A stretch of 64,000 nt of DNA, from the NCBI GenBank assembly GCA_009377525.1, contig WHTW01000016.1, positions 1-64,000 of the forward strand. Direction: 5' to 3'. The notes under the pieces are model-generated. The model worked only from the letters and a program-made list of their open reading frames with translations. It was not told the DNA's origin and made no database searches. Below are positions 25,093 to 34,252 of the stretch, piece by piece; position 1 is the first letter of the stretch; the number at the start of each line of letters is the position of its first letter. Position numbers and translations under genes: made by a program. The stretch comes from Rhodospirillales bacterium (GTDB lineage: Bacteria > Pseudomonadota > Alphaproteobacteria > Reyranellales > Reyranellaceae).

Positions 25093-25227
25093 GGCTACTC
25101 CCTGCAGGTTGCTCCGGCGGGCAGCGCGTCGATCAGGTTGTGGAGTGCGAGCGGGTCAAGACAGCGTGACCGGCTAGCAGCGTTCGTCGCCTCAACTACC
25201 GCAACAGACGGGCGCGATCGAAGGGAC

Positions 25228-25254
25228 ATTTTCTTGCGGCGGCCGCAAGAAAAT
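25228..25254. repeat. 27-bp palindrome in a divergent intergenic region
   Basis: The 13-bp arms ATTTTCTTGCGGC and GCCGCAAGAAAAT flank one G. It lies in the 294-bp gap between the divergent monooxygenase (25092) and CoA transferase (25387) genes. It may be an operator or a repeat; nothing else recognisable lies in this gap. Confidence 0.7.
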
Positions 25255-25386
25255 ATACGGAGCGAGCGTGGCGAAGCTCACAGAAGTCAACCGAGTTCTG
25301 AACTGCAAGCGCTCATCTTCCGGCATTGTTGCTTTGCCGGCCGATCGCGTCATTGTTGGAAGTGAACAGAAAGAGGTGGGCGCCAA

Positions 25387-26604
25387 ATGCCGGGACCACT
25401 TGTGGGAGTGCGTGTGATCGATCTGACGGCCGTGCTGCTGGGGCCGTTCGCCACACAGCACCTGGCCGACATGGGCGCCGACGTGATCAAGGTCGAGCCG
25501 CCGGAGGGCGATCTTTTACGCGTCTCGGGCGGTTCCATGGGCCGCGACAAGAGCATGGGCCCGATCTACATGGCGGCCAACCGCAACAAGCGCTCGCTCT
25601 GCCTCGACCTCAAGAAGCCCGCCGCCTGCGCCGTCCTGAAGGAGCTGATCAAGAAGGCCGACCTCTTCATCCACAACAGCCGGCCGCAGGCGATCGAGCG
25701 CCTGGGCCTGGGCTACGAGGACCTGAAGAAGGTCAGTCCCTCGATCATCTATGCCTATTCGCTGGGCTATGCGCGCAAGGGACCGTATGGCCACAAGCCC
25801 GCCTTCGACGATCTGGTGCAGGGCGTGAGCGGTGCCGCCTCGCTGCAGTCGCGCGTCGACGGCCTGGCGCCGCGCTTCATGCCGAGCCTGATCGCCGACA
25901 AGACGACGGGCCTGCATCTCTGCGTCGCCGTGCTGGGCGCGCTCTATCACCGCCAGAAGACCGGCGAAGGCCAGATGATCGAGGTGCCGATGCTCGAGAC
26001 CCTGGCCTCGTTCTGGCTGACCGAGCACCTGTTCGGCGCCACCTGGACGCCCGAGCGCGGCGCCATGGGCTACGACCGCATCATCAACAAGTTCCGCCAT
26101 CCCTTCAAAACCAAGGACGGCTATATCTGCGCGCTGCCCTACACCGACGCGCACTGGCTCACCTTCTTCGAGCTCGCCGGCCGCCCCGACCTCTGCAAGG
26201 AGCAGCGCTTCATCGACCGCAACGAGCGCGCCAAGCATTTCAGCGAGCTCTATCAGGTGTTGGCCTCGCTGCTGGAGCATCGCCCGACCGAGGAGTGGCT
26301 GGAGGCATTCGACAAGGCCGACATCCCGGCGATGCCCGTGCGCACCCTCGAAGAGCTTCTGGACGATCCGCATCTCAAGGCGACCGGCTTCTTCACCGAG
26401 CGCGAGCATCCGACCGAAGGGCCGATCACGACCTTTGCCAGCCCCCTCGACTTCGAGAAGACCAAGGTCGAGTTCCGCCGGCATGCCCCGCGCATCGGCG
26501 GCGACGGCGAGGAGGTGCTGCGCGAGGCGGGCGTCAGCGACGCGGAGATCGCCAAGCTGAAGGCCGACAAGGCCCTGATCGTGCCGGCGCCGATGGCCTC
26601 GTGA
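25387..26604 (+). CDS. CaiB/BaiF family CoA transferase
   Basis: 405 aa. Family III blocks: VRVIDLTAVLLGPFATQHLA at the start, MGADVIKVEPPEGDLLR near residue 32, and GYARKGPYGHKPAFDDLVQG near 128 with the catalytic Asp in the AFDDL segment, then GEGQMIEVPMLETLASFW near 195. It is a different subtype from the 22614 gene. Its last bases overlap the GTG start of the phospholipase D-family gene (GTGA), so the two are co-translated. It probably activates an acid that the downstream acyl-CoA dehydrogenases then oxidise. Confidence 0.9.
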   Translation: MPGPLVGVRVIDLTAVLLGPFATQHLADMGADVIKVEPPEGDLLRVSGGSMGRDKSMGPIYMAANRNKRSLCLDLKKPAACAVLKELIKKADLFIHNSRPQAIERLGLGYEDLKKVSPSIIYAYSLGYARKGPYGHKPAFDDLVQGVSGAASLQSRVDGLAPRFMPSLIADKTTGLHLCVAVLGALYHRQKTGEGQMIEVPMLETLASFWLTEHLFGATWTPERGAMGYDRIINKFRHPFKTKDGYICALPYTDAHWLTFFELAGRPDLCKEQRFIDRNERAKHFSELYQVLASLLEHRPTEEWLEAFDKADIPAMPVRTLEELLDDPHLKATGFFTEREHPTEGPITTFASPLDFEKTKVEFRRHAPRIGGDGEEVLREAGVSDAEIAKLKADKALIVPAPMAS

Positions 26605-27938
26605 CGGCAGTCGACGGCTCCTACATTCCCGGCACGACGTCGGGCCCTTATCCGGCGCGGCCCGGTAACCGGGTGCGCGCGTTCATCGACGGGCCGCACA
26701 TCATGCGGCGCATCGGCGAGGCGATCGCCAACGCGCGTCACAGCGTCTGGCTGACCGTGGCCTTCTACTCCGACGACTTTCTCTTGCCAGATGGGCCAGA
26801 GCCGCTGTTCGACGCGCTCGACCGCGCCGTCGCGCGCGGCGTCGACGTGCGACTGCTGGTGTGGCGTCCCAATCCCGAGACCGCGCCCAGCCCTCGCATG
26901 TTCGGCGGCTCGGCCGAGCAGCGCGCGCTGCTCGCCAAGCGCGGGTCGCGCTTCAAGATCCGGTGGGACAGGGCGGCGACGGTATTCTGCCAGCATCAGA
27001 AGAGCTGGGTGATCGATGCCGGCCAGCCCTCGGAGACGTCCTTCGTGGGCGGCCTCAATCTCACCAGCGTCGCCATGCGGCTGCACGACGTCTATGTCGA
27101 GGTGACGGGGCCGTCGGCAACGGACATGCGACACAATTTCGTCGAGCGCTGGAACGAGGCCAGCGAGCGCCACGCATCGGACGGCAACTGGATGTGCGAC
27201 GGCAGCGACGAGCTCACCTATGCTGACCGCGCCGGCGAGCCGTGCGGGCCGAGCACGGTGCAGATTCAGCGCATGCTCGATTCTAGCCGCTACGTCGCCG
27301 CGCGCGTCGAGCGGTCGATCCTCGAGCAGTACCAGTGCGCGATCGACGCTGCGCGCCGCACGATCTACGTCCAGAACCAGGCCATCCCGATGCCGGAGGT
27401 CGCCCGTCATCTGCTGGCCGCTGTCGAACGCGGTGTGGACGTCATCATGCTCGTGCCGGCGATTGCCGAGCCGTATGTCTACGACGCGCGCCACGATCCG
27501 CAGCAGGCAGCGCGGTTCTGGGGCATCGAGGCGCTCGGCCGCCACGAGAATTTCACCCTGGCGGGACTGGCCGAGCATCACGCCGGCACGCGCCGCGTCG
27601 CGTACGTCCATGCCAAGATGATGCTGGTCGACGATGCCTGGGCGACCGTGGGCTCCTGCAACTTGCATCCCTTCTCGCTGGCCGGCCACACGGAGATGAA
27701 CGCCTCGATCTGGGACGCCGCCGTCGCACGCGACCTGCGCTGCCGGCTCTTTACCCAGCATCTTGGCGTCGACACGGCATCGCTCGACGACCAGGCGGCC
27801 TTGCGGCAGTTTCGGGACATCGCCCGCGGCAACCGGCGCAGGCTGGAGAGCCGCGCGCCGGACTGGCAGGGGCTCGCTTTCGCGTTGTCGCCGGAGACTT
27901 ACGCCAGAAAATCGGGCGTGAAGCCCGATCTGACGTAA
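26601..27938 (+). CDS. Phospholipase D-family protein (cardiolipin synthase-like)
   Basis: 445 aa from a GTG overlapping the CoA transferase stop. Two HKD motifs are present: HQKSWVID near residue 132 and HAKMMLVDD near 335, each HxKxxxxD, which together form one PLD active site. There is no N-terminal membrane helix pair as in cardiolipin synthase A, so it resembles the soluble ClsB/ClsC type or another phosphodiesterase. The reaction is transfer or hydrolysis of a phosphatidyl group. Its place in an acyl-CoA operon is unusual. Confidence 0.85.
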   Translation: MTAVDGSYIPGTTSGPYPARPGNRVRAFIDGPHIMRRIGEAIANARHSVWLTVAFYSDDFLLPDGPEPLFDALDRAVARGVDVRLLVWRPNPETAPSPRMFGGSAEQRALLAKRGSRFKIRWDRAATVFCQHQKSWVIDAGQPSETSFVGGLNLTSVAMRLHDVYVEVTGPSATDMRHNFVERWNEASERHASDGNWMCDGSDELTYADRAGEPCGPSTVQIQRMLDSSRYVAARVERSILEQYQCAIDAARRTIYVQNQAIPMPEVARHLLAAVERGVDVIMLVPAIAEPYVYDARHDPQQAARFWGIEALGRHENFTLAGLAEHHAGTRRVAYVHAKMMLVDDAWATVGSCNLHPFSLAGHTEMNASIWDAAVARDLRCRLFTQHLGVDTASLDDQAALRQFRDIARGNRRRLESRAPDWQGLAFALSPETYARKSGVKPDLT

Positions 27939-28066
27939 TGCGGGACTTACGTAAAGTTGTTCCGCTTCGCGGCGGATCAAGCCGCGATCCGGCTCCATCG
28001 TGCTTGTCCGAACCGGGCACGCGGCTAAACTCCGGCGCAAACGAAGGCCCCATCCGGGAGGGTTGC

Positions 28067-29263
28067 ATGGACCTCGCTTTCACACCTGAAGAGCAGAAAT
28101 TCGCCGATGAGGTCCGCGCTTTTGTGCGCAGCCACCTGCCGGCCGACATCCGCGACAAGGTCAAGAACGGCAAGCACCTGATCCGCGACGACTACATGCG
28201 CTGGCAGCAGGCGCTCGGGAAGCAGGGCTGGCTGGTCTACACCTGGCCCAAGAAGCATGGCGGGCCGGGCTTCACGCCGGCCGAGCGCTACATCTTCGAG
28301 AACATCTGTGCCGAGGAGCATGCGCCGGGCATCATCCCGTTCGGCACCAAGATGGTCGGACCGGTGATCTACACCTTCGGCAACGACGAGCAGAAGGCGA
28401 AGTTTCTCGAGCCGATCCGCAAGAGCACTGTGTGGTGGTGCCAGGGCTATTCGGAGCCGGGCTCGGGCTCCGATCTCGCGAGCTTGCGCACCAAGGCGGA
28501 GAAACAAGGTGACCACTACATCGTCAATGGCTCGAAGACCTGGAACACGATGGGCCACTGGGCCGACTGGATCTTCTGCCTGGTGCGCACCGATCCCAAG
28601 GCCAAGCCTCAGGAGGGCATCTCCTTCCTGCTGATCGGCATGAAGACGCCGGGCATCACCGTGAAGCCCATCATCATGGCCGACGGCGGGCACGAGGTGA
28701 ACGAGGTGTTCTTCGACAACGTCAAGGTCCCGGTCGCCAACCTGGTCGGCAAGGAGAACGAGGGCTGGACGTGCGCCAAGTTCCTGCTGGCCAACGAGCG
28801 GCTGGGCATCGCCGCCGTGCCGCAGTCCAAGCGCGGCGTCGCGGCGCTGAAGGCCATCGCGCGCGCCGAGCAGGAGAACGGCAAGCCGCTGATCGAGAAC
28901 CAGAGCTTCGCCGAAAAGATCGCCGATCTCGAGATTCAGGTGACGGCGCTGGAATACACCGAGCTGCGCGTTCTTTCGACCATGGCGCATGGCGGCCAGC
29001 CCGGACCGGAAGTGTCGGGCCTCAAGGTCAGGGGTTCGGAGATCCAGCAGCGCATCACCGAGCTCACCATGGAAGCGGTCGGCGAGTACGCCGCGCCGTA
29101 TCTGCCGGGCCTGTTGTGGCAGGGCTCGAACGAGGAGCCGGTCGGGCCGGCCCACGCGCACCTGGCGGCACCGCGCTACTTCAACACGCGCAAGACCACG
29201 ATCTACGGTGGCAGCAACGAAATCCAGAAAGGGATCATCAGCAAGATGGTGTTGGGACTCTAA
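28067..29263 (+). CDS. Acyl-CoA dehydrogenase, large-subunit type (PimC-like)
   Basis: 398 aa from the ATG following GGGAGGG. Typical blocks: CQGYSEPGSGSDLASLRTKA near residue 125 (FAD/substrate loop), KTWNTMGHWADW near 160, NERLGIAAVPQSKRG near 245, and IYGGSNEIQK near the end. At the site where medium-chain enzymes carry the catalytic Glu (YEG) this protein has YGG, so the base must come from elsewhere or from a partner subunit. It is followed without gap by a close paralogue and by a small-subunit-type gene, suggesting a heteromeric enzyme. Confidence 0.9.
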   Translation: MDLAFTPEEQKFADEVRAFVRSHLPADIRDKVKNGKHLIRDDYMRWQQALGKQGWLVYTWPKKHGGPGFTPAERYIFENICAEEHAPGIIPFGTKMVGPVIYTFGNDEQKAKFLEPIRKSTVWWCQGYSEPGSGSDLASLRTKAEKQGDHYIVNGSKTWNTMGHWADWIFCLVRTDPKAKPQEGISFLLIGMKTPGITVKPIIMADGGHEVNEVFFDNVKVPVANLVGKENEGWTCAKFLLANERLGIAAVPQSKRGVAALKAIARAEQENGKPLIENQSFAEKIADLEIQVTALEYTELRVLSTMAHGGQPGPEVSGLKVRGSEIQQRITELTMEAVGEYAAPYLPGLLWQGSNEEPVGPAHAHLAAPRYFNTRKTTIYGGSNEIQKGIISKMVLGL

Positions 29264-30472
29264 ATGGACCTCGCGCTCAAACCCGAACACAAGGCGTTCG
29301 CCGACGAAGTCCGCGCGTTCGCGCGCGCCAATCTGTCTCCTGCCACGAAGGCCAAGACCTTCTCCGGCAAGCATTACGACAAGGACGATCACATCCAGTG
29401 GCAGAAGGCGCTCGGCCAACAGGGTTGGCTCGCCTACACCTGGCCCAAGAAGTATGGCGGCCCGGGCTGGGACGTCACACAGCGCTTCCTGTTCGAGAAC
29501 GTGCTGGCTGAGGAGGGCGCGCCGCGCATCATCCCGTTCGGCCCCAAGATGGTCGGGCCGGTGATCTACACCTTCGGCACCGACGAGCAGAAGGAACGCT
29601 TCCTGCCCGGCATCCGCAGCTCCGAGGTCTCATGGTGCCAGGGCTATTCCGAGCCGGGCGCCGGTTCCGATCTCGCGTCGTTGCGCACCCGCGCGGTGCG
29701 TGTCGAAGACGCATTGGGTGACCACTACATCGTCAACGGCCAGAAGACCTGGACCTCGTTCGCCCATTGGGGCGACTGGATCTTCTGCCTGGTACGCACC
29801 AATCCCGACGCCAAGGCGCAGGAGGGCATCTCCTTCCTGCTGATCGACATGAGGACGCCGGGCGTCACGGTGCGGCCCATCATCATGCTGGATGGCGCCC
29901 ATCACGTGAACGACGTCTTCCTCGACAACGTGAAGGTTCCCGTCGCCAACCGCATCGGCAAGGAAGGCGAGGGCTGGACCTGCGCCAAGTTCCTGCTGGC
30001 CAACGAGCGGCTGGGCATCGCCGAGGTGCCGGCCTCCAAGCGCGGCGTGCGTTCGCTGCGCGACATCGCCCGCGCCGAGCCGCAGGGCGGCGCCACGCTG
30101 GCTGACGATCCCGCATTCACCGCGCAGATCGCCGACCTCGACCTGCAGGTCCAGGCGCTGGAGATGAGCGAGCTCAGGGCGCTCTCGACCATGGCGCTGG
30201 GCGGCGCGCCGGGCCCCGAGGTCTCGACCCTCAAGATCCGGGGCTCGGAGATCCAGCAGCGCATCGCCGAGCTCACCATGGAGGCGGTCGGCGAATATGC
30301 CGCGCCCTATCAGCCGGGCATGCTGTTCCAGGACACCAACGAGACGCCGGTCGGGCCCGACCATGCGCCGCCCGCCGCGCCGCGCTACTTCAATTTCCGC
30401 AAGACGAGCATCTACGGCGGCAGCAACGAAATTCAGAAGAACATCGTATCGAAGATGGTCCTCGGGCTATAA
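29264..30472 (+). CDS. Acyl-CoA dehydrogenase, large-subunit type, tandem paralogue
   Basis: 402 aa; its ATG immediately follows the preceding TAA. It is closely similar to the preceding protein along its whole length (same start MDLA, same GYSEPG.GSDLASLRT block, same NERLGIA and IYGGSNEIQK ends), so the pair arose by tandem duplication. It also has YGG in place of YEG. Having two large-type paralogues before one small-type gene suggests alternative partners for different substrates. Confidence 0.9.
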   Translation: MDLALKPEHKAFADEVRAFARANLSPATKAKTFSGKHYDKDDHIQWQKALGQQGWLAYTWPKKYGGPGWDVTQRFLFENVLAEEGAPRIIPFGPKMVGPVIYTFGTDEQKERFLPGIRSSEVSWCQGYSEPGAGSDLASLRTRAVRVEDALGDHYIVNGQKTWTSFAHWGDWIFCLVRTNPDAKAQEGISFLLIDMRTPGVTVRPIIMLDGAHHVNDVFLDNVKVPVANRIGKEGEGWTCAKFLLANERLGIAEVPASKRGVRSLRDIARAEPQGGATLADDPAFTAQIADLDLQVQALEMSELRALSTMALGGAPGPEVSTLKIRGSEIQQRIAELTMEAVGEYAAPYQPGMLFQDTNETPVGPDHAPPAAPRYFNFRKTSIYGGSNEIQKNIVSKMVLGL

Positions 30473-30499
30473 CGGCCAAGAGATTTGGAGGAAGAATAA

Positions 30500-31642
30500 A
30501 TGGACCTGTCCCTCTCCGACGAACAGAAGCAGCTGCAGGACGCCGCGGAGCGCTTCGTTCGCGACAAGTACACCTTCGAGAACCGGCGCAAGATCGCCGC
30601 GACCGAGAAGGGCTGGCTGGCTGAGAACTGGACGCAGATGGCCGAGCTGGGCTGGCTCGGCATGGCCTTCTCGGAAGAGGATGGCGGCTACGGCGGCGGG
30701 CCGATCGAGACCATGATCGTCATGGAGCAGTTCGGCAAAGGCCTGGTGCTGGAGCCGTTCCTGCCGACCGTCGTGTTGGGCGGCGGCATGATCGCCAAGG
30801 CGGGCTCGAAGGCCCAGAAGGAGGCGCTGCTCCCGCCCATGATCGAAGGCAAGAAGCAGTTCGCCTTCGCCTGGTTGGAGCGCCAGTCGCGCTACAATCT
30901 GGCCGACGTCTCGCTCAAGGCGACCAAGGAAGGCAGCGGCTGGTCGCTCGCGGGCCACAAGGGCGTGGTCTACAACGCGGTGTCGGCCGACAACATCATC
31001 GTGCTCGCCCGCACCTCGGGCGGCGCACGCGAGGAGAAGGGGCTCACCCTGTTCGTGGTCGACGGCAAGGCCAAGGGCATCACCCGCCGCGACTACCCGA
31101 CCCAGGATGCGCTGCGCGCTTCGGAGCTCACCTTCGACAAGGTCTCGGTCGGCGCCGACGCGGTGCTGGGCAAGGTCGACGATGCCTTCGGCGTGGTCGA
31201 GGATGCGGTCGATCATGCCATCGTGGCGCTGTGCGCCGAGGCGACCGGCTGCATGGATGCCATCAACGCGGCGACGCTGGAGTACATCAAGACGCGCAAG
31301 CAGTTCGGCGTGCCGATCGGCAAGTTCCAGGTGCTGCAGCATCGCATGGTCGACTGCTTCACCAACGCCCAGGAAGCGCGTTCGATGACGCTGATGGCCT
31401 CGCTCAAGATCGACGACAAGGATCCGGTGGTGCGCCGCAAGGCGGCCTCGGGCGCCAAGGTCCAGATCGGCAAGTCGGGCAAGTTCTGCGGCCAGAGCGC
31501 GGTGCAGATGCACGGCGGCATGGGCGTCACCGACGAGCTCTCGGTCAGCCACTACTTCAAGCGGCTGACCATGATCGACCTGATGTTCGGCAACCAGCAG
31601 CATCACCTGACGCGCTACAGCAACCTCGCCATGGCGGCGTGA
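30500..31642 (+). CDS. Acyl-CoA dehydrogenase, small-subunit type (PimD-like)
   Basis: 380 aa, start ATG after GGAGGAAG. It is more divergent: MDLSLSDEQKQLQDAAERFV at the start, EDGGYGGGPIETMIVMEQFG near residue 55, and VQMHGGMGVTDELSVSHYFK near 335. It lacks the standard EPG loop at the usual place and ends LMFGNQQHHL. This is the pattern of the smaller subunit of two-component enzymes such as pimeloyl-CoA dehydrogenase (PimC/PimD). It is 27 bp behind the second large-type gene, so the three form one operon. Confidence 0.88.
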   Translation: MDLSLSDEQKQLQDAAERFVRDKYTFENRRKIAATEKGWLAENWTQMAELGWLGMAFSEEDGGYGGGPIETMIVMEQFGKGLVLEPFLPTVVLGGGMIAKAGSKAQKEALLPPMIEGKKQFAFAWLERQSRYNLADVSLKATKEGSGWSLAGHKGVVYNAVSADNIIVLARTSGGAREEKGLTLFVVDGKAKGITRRDYPTQDALRASELTFDKVSVGADAVLGKVDDAFGVVEDAVDHAIVALCAEATGCMDAINAATLEYIKTRKQFGVPIGKFQVLQHRMVDCFTNAQEARSMTLMASLKIDDKDPVVRRKAASGAKVQIGKSGKFCGQSAVQMHGGMGVTDELSVSHYFKRLTMIDLMFGNQQHHLTRYSNLAMAA

Positions 31643-31651
31643 TTCTCTTCC

Positions 31652-31702
31652 GGACCGCGCGCGTCCCGCGCGCTCATGAGGCGCGCGGGACGCGCGCGGT
31701 CC
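31652..31702. repeat. Palindromic element, 22-bp perfect arms, TCATGAG loop (copy 3)
   Basis: Arms 31652-31673 and 31681-31702 are perfect reverse complements around TCATGAG. The left half is nearly identical to the start of the composite element at 35667-35693. It lies between the acyl-CoA dehydrogenase stop and the AEC transporter start. Confidence 0.9.
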
Positions 31703-31709
31703 AGAAAAA

Positions 31710-32663
31710 ATGAGCGCCATCATCGACATCATCGTGCCGGTGTTCGGCACGGTTGCGGTCGGCTGGGTGCTGGGCCGCACGCTGCTGACCGGCGAGGGCC
31801 TGCGCGGGCTGACCCAGGTCGCCTTCTATTCGCTGTTCCCGGCACTGCTGTTCCGCTCGATGGCCAAGGTTCGGCTGGAGGCGCTGGAGCCCGACATCAT
31901 CGTCGTGTTTTTCGGCACCGGTCTGCTGCTCTATTTCCTGCTGATGCCGTTGGGCCGTGCGCTCGGCATGAAGCTCGGCGACCAGTCGGTGTTCGCCCTT
32001 TCCGGCACCTTCTCCAACGGCGTCGGCATCGGCATCCCCTTCATCACCTACGCCTTCGGCGAGGCGGGCCTGGTGCCGCTGTTGATGATCATCAGCGTCA
32101 ACTCGCTGATCATGCTCACGCTCTGCTCGTTCCTGCTGGAGAGCGGCTCGGGCGGCGGGGGTGGCCGACTGCTGGCCAAGCTGGGTGGCGCGGCGCTGAT
32201 GATGATGAAGCACCCGGTGATCCCTTCGATCTTCGCCGGGCTTGCCTGGGCGGAGCTGACATCCTGGGTGCCGAGCCTCGCCATCCCCGTCGTGATCGAC
32301 AAGGTCCTGCACGCCCTGGCGCTGGCCGCGCCGCCGTGCGGCCTGATCATGGCCGGCGCCTCGCTCGCCCATGTCGGCCTCAAGGAGCACTGGCAGCCGG
32401 CGGCCGTTGCGACTGCGGTCAAACTCGCCGTCGTGCCCCTGATGGTCTGGGCGGCCGGCCGCTATCTCTTCACGCTCGATCCGCTGTGGCTCACCGTGGC
32501 GACCCTGAACGCCGCTCTGCCGGCCGGCGCCAACGTCTACCTGGTGGCGCAGCTCTACCGCACGAGCGTCGGGCTTGCGACCAACGCGGTCGTCATTTCG
32601 ACGGGTGCGAGCGTCTTCACCTTGTCGGTGGTGCTGTTGCTGCTCGGCGTGCAAACACGCTAA
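31710..32663 (+). CDS. AEC-family (auxin efflux carrier-like) transporter
   Basis: 317 aa, about ten hydrophobic helices in two repeats. The first helix starts IIDIIVPVFGTVAVGWVLGR; the unwound helix regions contain TFSNGVGIGIPFITYAFG near residue 95 and LNAALPAGANVYLVAQLY near 267, with the conserved Asn/Pro. The family exports or exchanges small carboxylates. The start codon follows the 31652-31702 hairpin by only 8 bases and no clear ribosome binding site is seen, so translation may depend on that structure or on coupling. Confidence 0.85.
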   Translation: MSAIIDIIVPVFGTVAVGWVLGRTLLTGEGLRGLTQVAFYSLFPALLFRSMAKVRLEALEPDIIVVFFGTGLLLYFLLMPLGRALGMKLGDQSVFALSGTFSNGVGIGIPFITYAFGEAGLVPLLMIISVNSLIMLTLCSFLLESGSGGGGGRLLAKLGGAALMMMKHPVIPSIFAGLAWAELTSWVPSLAIPVVIDKVLHALALAAPPCGLIMAGASLAHVGLKEHWQPAAVATAVKLAVVPLMVWAAGRYLFTLDPLWLTVATLNAALPAGANVYLVAQLYRTSVGLATNAVVISTGASVFTLSVVLLLLGVQTR

Positions 32664-32685
32664 TCTCCACCCAGGAGGTAGGGTC

Positions 32686-33543
32686 ATGGCATACGAAACG
32701 ATGCAGGTGCGGAAACTCACCGGCGGCTGCGGCGCCGAGGTGCTAGGCATCGACGTCAAGGCGATGAGCAATCGCCAGTGGGACGAGGTCCAGGCGGCCT
32801 TCGCCGAGCATGGCGTCATCTTCTTCCGCGACCAGAAGCTCACGCCGGAGCAGCACCTCGAGTTCGCGCGCCGCTGGGCGCCGATCGACGTCAACCGCTT
32901 CTTCAAGGCGGCGGAGGGCTATCCCGAGATCGCCGAGGTGCGCAAGGAGCCCGAGCAGAAGACCAACATCGGCGGCGGCTGGCACACCGACCACAGCTAC
33001 GATCCGGCGCCGGCGCTGGGCTCGATCCTGCTGGCGCGCGAACTGCCGGAGGAGGGCGGCGACACGCTGTTCGCCAACATGTATCGCGCCTTCGAGACGC
33101 TATCGCCCGGCCTGCAGCGCACTCTGGAAGGCATGAAGGCGGTGCACGGCTCGGCGCATATTTTCGGCGCCAAGGGCGTCAATGCGGCCAACCCCGAAGG
33201 CGCCAGCCGCTTTGCCAACCAGCATCTGGTGGGCGAGGACGTCGTGCACCCGGTGGTGATCCGCCATCCGCTGAGCGGCCGCAAGTCGCTCTACGTCAAT
33301 CCAGCGTTCACTTTGCGCTTCGACGGCTGGTCGGCCGAAGACAGCCGGCCGTTGCTGGAGCATCTCTATCGCCACGCGTCGCGGCCGGAATTCACCTGCC
33401 GCTTCCGCTGGCGCGAGGGCTCGATCGCGTTCTGGGACAACCGGGCGACCTGGCACTACGCCGCCAACGACTACAGCGGCGAGCGCCGGCTGATGCATCG
33501 CATCACCGTCGCCGGCTGCGCCCTGCAACCGGCGACGACGTAA
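32686..33543 (+). CDS. TauD/TfdA-family Fe(II)/2-oxoglutarate dioxygenase
   Basis: 285 aa, ATG after CAGGAGG. The iron facial triad is visible: WHTDHSY near residue 104 provides His and Asp, and RRLMHRITVAG near 270 provides the distal His and the 2-oxoglutarate-binding Arg. Members hydroxylate taurine, 2,4-D, carnitine precursors and similar compounds. It follows the AEC transporter gene by 22 bp, so transporter and oxygenase may act on one compound. The substrate is not determined. Confidence 0.88.
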   Translation: MAYETMQVRKLTGGCGAEVLGIDVKAMSNRQWDEVQAAFAEHGVIFFRDQKLTPEQHLEFARRWAPIDVNRFFKAAEGYPEIAEVRKEPEQKTNIGGGWHTDHSYDPAPALGSILLARELPEEGGDTLFANMYRAFETLSPGLQRTLEGMKAVHGSAHIFGAKGVNAANPEGASRFANQHLVGEDVVHPVVIRHPLSGRKSLYVNPAFTLRFDGWSAEDSRPLLEHLYRHASRPEFTCRFRWREGSIAFWDNRATWHYAANDYSGERRLMHRITVAGCALQPATT

Positions 33544-33550
33544 GTCTTCG

Positions 33551-34063
33551 TTACTGCTTGAGCTTGATGGTCATCGCGGCGATGCCCGCCGCAAGATTGT
33601 AGCCGGCGTCCTTCACGATGCCGGATGCGAGCATGCCGACCTCGGCGTTGGGACCGCCATAGATCCAGTTGCCGCCGGCCTGGCTGCCCGCCGCCGCCGT
33701 GCCCTGCTCGCCGACATAGGTGCCGCCGAGGTTGTTCGGGCCACGCACGTTGCCCAGCGAATAGACGCGCCAGATGGTGTGGACCGCCCTGGTGTAGCCG
33801 ATGTCGATGCCGACCTTGTCGATCGTGCCGGTGTACTGCGCGCTCTCCGTGCCTTCCTTGTTGAGGAAGACGCAGTCCAGCGTCTTGGAGGAGGCGAGGA
33901 TGTAGCCCGTGCTGCCGCCGACGTTGCAGCTCAGCGAGCCGATGTAGATGCGGGAGTTGGCGTTGGTGGTGTTGAGCTGCTGCGGCGTCGACTGGCTCAT
34001 GGTGCAGGCGCCGACGGTCGCGACGAGGGTTGCCGCGACGGCGGCCTTGGCGATCATCTTCAT
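33551..34063 (-). CDS. DUF992 family exported protein, probable lipoprotein
   Basis: 170 aa. The N-terminus MKMIAKAAVAATLVATVGAC is a signal peptide ending in a lipobox-like VGAC, so lipidation at Cys20 is likely. The rest matches the DUF992 pattern: IGSLSCNVGGSTGYILASSK near residue 40, then YTGTIDKVGIDIGYT near 78. No function is known for the family, which is common in Rhizobiales-type alphaproteobacteria. A ribosome binding site AAGGAG lies 11 bases before the ATG. The gene stands alone, convergent with the dioxygenase gene. Confidence 0.8.
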   Translation of the reverse strand: MKMIAKAAVAATLVATVGACTMSQSTPQQLNTTNANSRIYIGSLSCNVGGSTGYILASSKTLDCVFLNKEGTESAQYTGTIDKVGIDIGYTRAVHTIWRVYSLGNVRGPNNLGGTYVGEQGTAAAGSQAGGNWIYGGPNAEVGMLASGIVKDAGYNLAAGIAAMTIKLKQ

Positions 34064-34178
34064 GGGTGTCGTATCTCCTTACGCCGCCCGAGTATGGCAC
34101 AACGTGGTGCAACGCAAGCGAGACTTGGTTCCTGGAGCGTCATCCGCGCTGATCGTATCGCTTGCTCATGACCCCTCC

Positions 34179-34220
34179 GCCCGCTACGCGGGCATCTCCC
34201 CACACGCTTCGCATGGGGAG
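34179..34220. repeat. Tandem pair of short hairpins
   Basis: GCCCGC-TAC-GCGGGC (34179-34193) is followed at once by CTCCCCA and TGGGGAG (34196-34220). This composition resembles dispersed palindromic repeats common between genes. It lies in the 189-bp gap between the DUF992 gene and the Doc-like toxin gene. Confidence 0.6.
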
Positions 34221-34252
34221 GAACGGCTTTATCAACTTGGGCGAACAACGCT

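Noticed and set aside
25326-27938. 870-codon frame that looks like an N-terminal extension of the PLD-family protein
   Set aside because: The first ~425 codons are the CoA transferase gene read in the wrong frame; the PLD gene starts at the GTG overlapping the CoA transferase stop.
27335-29263. 642-codon frame extending the first acyl-CoA dehydrogenase upstream
   Set aside because: The extension overlaps the PLD gene out of frame; the ATG at 28067 has a strong ribosome binding site and fits the family N-terminus.
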